This document shows positions 61,769 through 64,000 of a stretch of 64,000 bases of DNA, one piece after another. This DNA comes from JAJRPT01 sp965661945. Lineage in GTDB: Bacteria; Bacteroidota; Ignavibacteria; Kapaibacteriales; UBA2268. Position 1 is the first letter of the stretch, and each line of letters opens with the position of its first letter. Both the position numbers and the translations under genes were made by a program. The DNA lies in NCBI GenBank assembly GCA_965661945.1, contig CBFIFP010000001.1, positions 1,030,852 to 1,094,851 on the forward strand, in the 5' to 3' direction. The notes under the pieces are model-generated. The model ran no database searches. It was given only the letters and a program-made list of their open reading frames with translations, and had not been told where the DNA came from.

Positions 61769-64000
61769 ATGTCTTATAAAAATATTCCCGAAGAAGAACT
61801 TAAAAATAAAATTGCTAAAGATATTTTCTGGCAATTTGATTGTACTAAAATTATTGGAAAGGTTGATTTCTGCGTTAAGCCGATTACTACTAAGCCACGT
61901 TCAACAAGTAATAATGATAAGCACACTTCGACTTCGCTCAGTGAGATTAAAACAAGTTCATTGAGCGAAAACAAACCAAGTTCACTGAGCGGAGTCGAAG
62001 TGAACACCTTATTCGACTCCCAATCGCTCCTTTGGGCTGAAGCAAAGAAAAATACCGCTGACCTTTATAACTCTATCTCGCAATTAATTTTAACTATCGG
62101 CAAAGCAAGAACTTTCGACAACCATCTGCCTCCGCCTTTTCTTGGGGCTTTTGATGCTGAAAAAATTGCTTTTGTTCCTTATAATGAAATTTCTGAGATA
62201 TTCTACATTAACGACTTTAACTGGAATGTTGCCGCTTCGGATTATAGCACCAGAGAATTTAAACTTGTTCACCAAAAAGTATCTGCTATTCTTGACAAAA
62301 ATAGTTTTACTTTTTATTATGATGAAGATGAAAAACAACTCGCTCGCTTTATTCGTCTGAATTTCCTTGAGGGCAAACATGGTATCACCAAAATTAAAAT
62401 TGACAAAAATAACTTTATGGTTATTTATAATAAATGGGTGAATGAAGTTAAAAACTCTATTCTTGTGAATTGGGATAAAGCAAAGCAAAGTGGCATTATT
62501 GATGGGGATTTTTACCTTGCTGATATTTTATCGGAAGATAATAAAACGCTGAAAGACAAACTTCACGTTTTGCTTATTAAAGACCATTACGAACTTGATA
62601 GAAAAATCGATGAATCGGGCTTTTCGTCTATTAAATCTGTTGGTTTCAGAGATGAGCAAACGGCACATACGCAATTTTGGAATAAATACCAGCGACCACC
62701 TCTTGAGGAATATTGGGAATATATCGTTAGCCGTAGGGACTTACTTGTTCCGCAGGATATTCGCGAAAGAAAAGGCAGTTTTTATACTCCGCTGATTTGG
62801 GTGGAACTTTCCCAAAAGTATATCGCCGATGTGCTAGGCGAAGATTGGCAAGATGAATATTACGTTTGGGATTGTGCCGCTGGAACTGGTAATTTGCTCA
62901 CTGGGCTTACTAATAAATATAATATCTGGGCTTCCACCCTCGACCAGCAAGACGTGGACGTAATGCACGATAGGATTGATAACGGAGCTAACTTGCTGAA
63001 AAAACACGTTTTCCAATTCGATTTCCTTAATGATGATTTTACTAAACTACCCGATGAATTGCAGAAAATAATAAATGACCCAGAAAAAAGAAAGAAACTT
63101 GTTATTTATATTAATCCGCCTTATAAAAGAGGATTAGGGGTTGCTAATACTAAATGGCATCTAGATGAAATAGGAGGTGCTAAAGATGAACTTTTTGCTC
63201 AATTTTTGTATAGAATTAAGCTCGAATTTAATAATTGTATAGTTGCTGAGTTTTCAAAATTAAAAATATTTCAAGATCCTGATTTTAAACCTTTTTTAAA
63301 ATTGTTTAATTCAAAATTGGAAAAAATGTTTATTGTTCCTGCAAATAGTTTTGATAATGTTAGAGGTGAATTTCCAATCGGTTTCAAAATTTGGAATTTA
63401 AAGTATGAATATAAAAATAATTTAATTAGTGCAGATGTTTTCACTAAAGACAAAACATTTTTTGGAATAAAGTTTTTGTATAATTATGAAAAAGATTTTT
63501 TTATTAATAAGTGGATTAATTTGTTTTGTAAAAAAAATGATAAAGAAATTATAGCTCATTTAAATTCAAAAGCAAATGATTTTCAGCATCAAAATAGGAT
63601 ATTATTAGGACATTCATCAATTTTATCGAAAGGTGATTTTCATAAGATTGTTAATCAATATAATTTATTAGTAATCAGTATTTATTTCACAGTAAGACAC
63701 TGTATTAAAGCATTTTGGTTAAACGACCGTGACCAATTTTTATATCCTAATGATAAATGGGAAAATGACTTAGAATTTCAAAGTGATTGTCTTTCATTTA
63801 CTTTGTTTCATAGCCAAAATCAAATTACATCATCAGAAGGCACAAACCACTGGATTCCATTCACCGAGCAAGAAATAGACGCAAAAGAGAAATTCGAGAG
63901 TAATTTTATGACCGACTTCATCGCTGGTAAAATAAAAACCGAAAAATCCGACGACTTATTCAGCGAACAAAAGGAAGCAAAGCCACTCGAATTTTCCGCA
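61769..64000 (+). CDS. type IIG-like restriction-modification protein (nuclease plus N6-adenine methyltransferase), 3' end missing
   Basis: The frame is open from ATG 61769 to the window end (744 codons seen). The N-terminal part holds a PD-(D/E)xK-type nuclease site: D33 in KVDFCV, and WAEAK (E91, K93). Then comes a methyltransferase with motif I DCAAGTGN (from residue 368) and motif IV NPPY (449-452), as in N6-adenine enzymes, followed by target-recognition-like sequence. It would cut and modify DNA as one polypeptide; BREX/PglX-like enzymes are the alternative. An in-frame palindromic insert lies at residues about 50-79. Confidence 0.85.
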   Translation, partial: MSYKNIPEEELKNKIAKDIFWQFDCTKIIGKVDFCVKPITTKPRSTSNNDKHTSTSLSEIKTSSLSENKPSSLSGVEVNTLFDSQSLLWAEAKKNTADLYNSISQLILTIGKARTFDNHLPPPFLGAFDAEKIAFVPYNEISEIFYINDFNWNVAASDYSTREFKLVHQKVSAILDKNSFTFYYDEDEKQLARFIRLNFLEGKHGITKIKIDKNNFMVIYNKWVNEVKNSILVNWDKAKQSGIIDGDFYLADILSEDNKTLKDKLHVLLIKDHYELDRKIDESGFSSIKSVGFRDEQTAHTQFWNKYQRPPLEEYWEYIVSRRDLLVPQDIRERKGSFYTPLIWVELSQKYIADVLGEDWQDEYYVWDCAAGTGNLLTGLTNKYNIWASTLDQQDVDVMHDRIDNGANLLKKHVFQFDFLNDDFTKLPDELQKIINDPEKRKKLVIYINPPYKRGLGVANTKWHLDEIGGAKDELFAQFLYRIKLEFNNCIVAEFSKLKIFQDPDFKPFLKLFNSKLEKMFIVPANSFDNVRGEFPIGFKIWNLKYEYKNNLISADVFTKDKTFFGIKFLYNYEKDFFINKWINLFCKKNDKEIIAHLNSKANDFQHQNRILLGHSSILSKGDFHKIVNQYNLLVISIYFTVRHCIKAFWLNDRDQFLYPNDKWENDLEFQSDCLSFTLFHSQNQITSSEGTNHWIPFTEQEIDAKEKFESNFMTDFIAGKIKTEKSDDLFSEQKEAKPLEFSA
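61924..62002. repeat. REP-like inverted pair inside the restriction-modification gene
   Basis: CACTTCGACTTCGCTCAGTG (61924-61943) and CACTGAGCGGAGTCGAAGTG (61983-62002) are inverted copies with one mismatch. A partial third copy (TTCATTGAGCGAA, 61957-61969) lies between. The whole about 80-bp element is in frame and is read through without a stop. Confidence 0.85.

Noticed and set aside
1..64000. tRNA or rRNA genes
   Set aside because: No cloverleaf-like or conserved rRNA sequence was recognised in any intergenic gap; a covariance-model scan would be decisive.

Overview
The window is very AT-rich DNA of the Bacteroidota/Chlorobiota (FCB) kind. Four secreted proteins end in type IX secretion (T9SS) type A sorting domains. 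Lipoproteins carry Bacteroidota-like lipoboxes, several -7 elements fit TAnnTTTG, and YbeY has the Bacteroidota form of its metal motif. The same stretch holds a flagellar filament cluster (flagellin, FliS, FliD, FlaG, a FlgN-like protein, FlgM) with a textbook sigma-28 promoter. T9SS substrates plus flagella in a low-GC genome suggest an Ignavibacteria/Kapabacteria-type lineage rather than a classical gliding bacteroidete. That placement is inference; no rRNA gene is present.

Layout. 1-6.5 kb (minus): a GldM/PorM-like single-TM periplasmic protein, two outer-membrane-like proteins and, after a terminator, a VWA-domain protein cut by the window edge. 6.7-9.0 kb: an M43 protease, Lgt, and a 59-residue acidic protein. 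9.2-16.5 kb (plus): a lipoprotein, a divergent glycogen-synthase-like protein, two envelope proteins, a UDP-glucuronate decarboxylase-like enzyme, then an unknown gene with ybeY and smg. 16.5-21.2 kb: fumC converging on an SDR gene, then PHP phosphoesterase, HIT protein and gap. 21.4-28 kb: an accessory region. 28-34.6 kb: VanZ-like, SOUL, hslO, biotin carboxylase, malic enzyme and a methyltransferase. 35.4-42.8 kb: an OmpA protein with calcium-type repeats, a cobalamin-binding-type protein, biotin carrier, cystathionine beta-synthase, a beta-helix T9SS protein, a membrane protein and a lipoprotein. 42.9-47.0 kb: the flagellar cluster. 47.1-53.3 kb: pdxA, a REC-histidine kinase, pfkA and a lipoprotein in one tight operon, then diheme cytochrome c and isocitrate dehydrogenase. 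53.4-54.95 kb: two decayed genes. 55-61.3 kb: NlpC/P60, kelch T9SS protein, TPR protein and MetH lacking its homocysteine domain. 61.8 kb to the end: a nuclease-methyltransferase running off the window.

The most striking region is 22.36-26.96 kb. Three minus-strand genes (SAM methyltransferase, membrane SRPBCC protein, T9SS-sorted esterase-like hydrolase) are each followed by an imperfect palindrome of about 133-138 bp. Each palindrome ends in a short GTTGTGTGC/GTTGTAAAAC/GTTATGGGC-type box and has 18-19 bp arms with mismatches or an unpaired base. A lone copy of the box lies just before a divergently transcribed tyrosine recombinase. This is the architecture of an integron (intI-attI-cassettes-attC), but the recombinase lacks the insertion typical of IntI. 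Two 90%-identical, decayed 209-bp DUF1016-type gene fragments flank the unit as direct repeats exactly 5,020 bp apart. A decayed 3' end of a second hslO lies just beyond the recombinase.

A second notable feature is a REP-like palindrome family (core TTCGACTxCGCTCA). One copy pair sits in frame inside the terminal restriction-modification gene, between the two halves of its nuclease motif.

Central metabolism (fumarase, isocitrate dehydrogenase, malic enzyme, PFK, GAPDH, biotin carboxylase with a separate biotin carrier) and B12-dependent methionine synthesis with a BtuF-like protein indicate a free-living heterotroph.
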